Of a DNA stretch of 46,575 nt, positions 46,000 through 46,575 are shown in pieces. The stretch is from Methylobacterium sp. (GTDB lineage Bacteria; Pseudomonadota; Alphaproteobacteria; Rhizobiales; Beijerinckiaceae): contig NZ_JAIEOF010000347.1 of the NCBI RefSeq assembly GCF_019750675.1, positions 1 through 46,575 of the forward strand, read 5' to 3'. Within the stretch, counting starts at the first letter, position 1. Every line of letters begins with the position of its first letter. The notes beneath the pieces were generated by a model. The model was given only the letters and a program-made list of their open reading frames with translations, searched no databases and was not told the DNA's origin. The translations under genes were made by a program, and so were the position numbers.

Positions 46000-46506
46000 T
46001 CAGGTCCGATCCGGCACCTGAACCGTCCAGGCCTCGTCGAAGACGAATTCCTCGAGGTTCGACCCGGGCCCGCCCCGGTCGATGACGAGGAAATCCTGAG
46101 CCTCGCCCAGGGGAGTGAGGACGCCGTGCCAGGTGTTGATGGCGTAGCAGACGCCCTGTCCCGGCGCGGTGAGGAAGGCCCGGGGCCGGCCGGGCCTGCC
46201 GTCCTCGTCCGGGCAGACCGTGACGAGGAAGGGCGCGGCATTCAGGGGCACGAAGGCCTGGGCGCCGAGGGGGTGACGCTCCACGAGCCCGAGGGACAGC
46301 GGCAGCGCGTAGGGCTCGGCCTCGACATGACCGATCACCACCCGGCTCCCGCCCCCTGAGACCACCACCTCGGCGAGGTCGTGGAAGCGGCGGGCCTTGC
46401 CGGCGTTCATCGGGCGCGGCGCGACGGTGTCCTTGTCGATCACCGTGCCGAACGGGGCGAAGGCCTCGGCCGTCAGCGGCTCGGCGACGATCCGGCGCCC
46501 GCTCAT
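46000..46506 (-). CDS. allA: Ureidoglycolate lyase
   Basis: The 168-residue cupin-fold enzyme converts ureidoglycolate to glyoxylate and urea at the end of allantoin degradation. Family features are EPLTAEAFAPFGTVID near the start, ERHPLGAQAFVPL, the NTWHGVL metal/active-site motif and FLVIDRGGPGSNLEEF near the end. Its ATG overlaps the stop of the gene upstream on the minus strand (ATGA), giving an allantoin operon that extends past the window edge. Confidence 0.93.
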   Translation of the reverse strand: MSGRRIVAEPLTAEAFAPFGTVIDKDTVAPRPMNAGKARRFHDLAEVVVSGGGSRVVIGHVEAEPYALPLSLGLVERHPLGAQAFVPLNAAPFLVTVCPDEDGRPGRPRAFLTAPGQGVCYAINTWHGVLTPLGEAQDFLVIDRGGPGSNLEEFVFDEAWTVQVPDRT

Positions 46507-46575
46507 CGGGCGGCCCGTGCGGGTGCGAGGGGGGCGTGTCGGTTGACGTCCTTGAAGAGGAGGTAGCGGAAGGGT
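46503..46575 (-). CDS. C-terminal end of a probable (S)-ureidoglycine aminohydrolase (partial)
   Basis: Twenty-three codons and a stop read PFRYLLFKDVNRHAPLAP and onward. The RYLLxKDVNR motif matches the end of cupin ureidoglycine aminohydrolases as I remember them. ATGA overlap with allA supports the same pathway. Most of the gene lies outside the window. Confidence 0.55.
   Translation of the reverse strand, partial: PFRYLLFKDVNRHAPLAPARAAR

Overview
The window is a GC-rich, gene-dense bacterial chromosome segment. Gene content points to an alphaproteobacterium, most likely Methylobacterium/Methylorubrum or a close relative. The pointers are a fused PhaAB-type Mrp antiporter operon, a PHO box built from 7-bp direct repeats, PutA without a DNA-binding domain, and small CsbD and TMPhnA-like stress proteins. 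The genus is inferred from overall impression, not from a marker gene. I saw no rRNA, tRNA, insertion sequence, CRISPR array or prophage.

Layout. (1) 1-3.3 kb: a two-gene unit. An alpha/beta hydrolase fused to a gluconate-2-dehydrogenase subunit-3-like domain overlaps by ATGA a GMC flavoprotein that carries a CxxCxxCxxxC cluster. (2) 3.3-6.8 kb, minus strand: a frameshifted BrnT toxin remnant, an SDR oxidoreductase, a small protein and a GH15 glycoside hydrolase. (3) 6.9-12.3 kb: a TetR-controlled RND efflux operon whose promoter lies inside two TetR-type operators. (4) 12.4-19.5 kb: an MFS transporter, an SDR, a zinc-ribbon membrane protein and PutA. (5) 20.1-24.2 kb: a Fec/Btu-type ABC importer followed by an O-fucosyltransferase-like enzyme. 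(6) 24.3-27.4 kb, minus: a TAXI-type binding protein and three small stress-type genes (CsbD, TMPhnA-like, CsbD-like). (7) 27.6-31.7 kb, minus: a cobalamin riboswitch, a TonB-dependent receptor and a triple-PAS LuxR regulator. (8) 31.8-32.7 kb: a SphA/MetA-type outer-membrane channel candidate. (9) 33.1-39.9 kb: the Mrp/Pha antiporter operon phaAB-C-D-E-F-G, then a signal-less ModA-like protein. (10) 40.1-43.0 kb: phosphate genes around a PHO box, namely an internally deleted PiT transporter and a Tat-exported PhoD phosphatase. (11) 43.0-46.6 kb: an AraC regulator divergent from an MFS transporter, an HhH-like unknown, and allantoin-catabolism genes (allA and the tail of a probable ureidoglycine aminohydrolase).

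How genes work together. Several units are translationally coupled by ATGA or GTGA overlaps: hydrolase-GMC, TetR-MFP, binding protein-permease, and most junctions in the pha operon. The phaC-phaD junction is the exception, but a 20-codon open frame there overlaps both neighbours. The strongest regulatory signals are the cobalamin riboswitch, the double TetR operator and the PHO box. The items most worth following up are the hydrolase/subunit-3 fusion beside an Fe-S GMC enzyme, the riboswitch on a receptor that does not look like classical BtuB, the shrunken PiT transporter, and the bridging mini-ORF.
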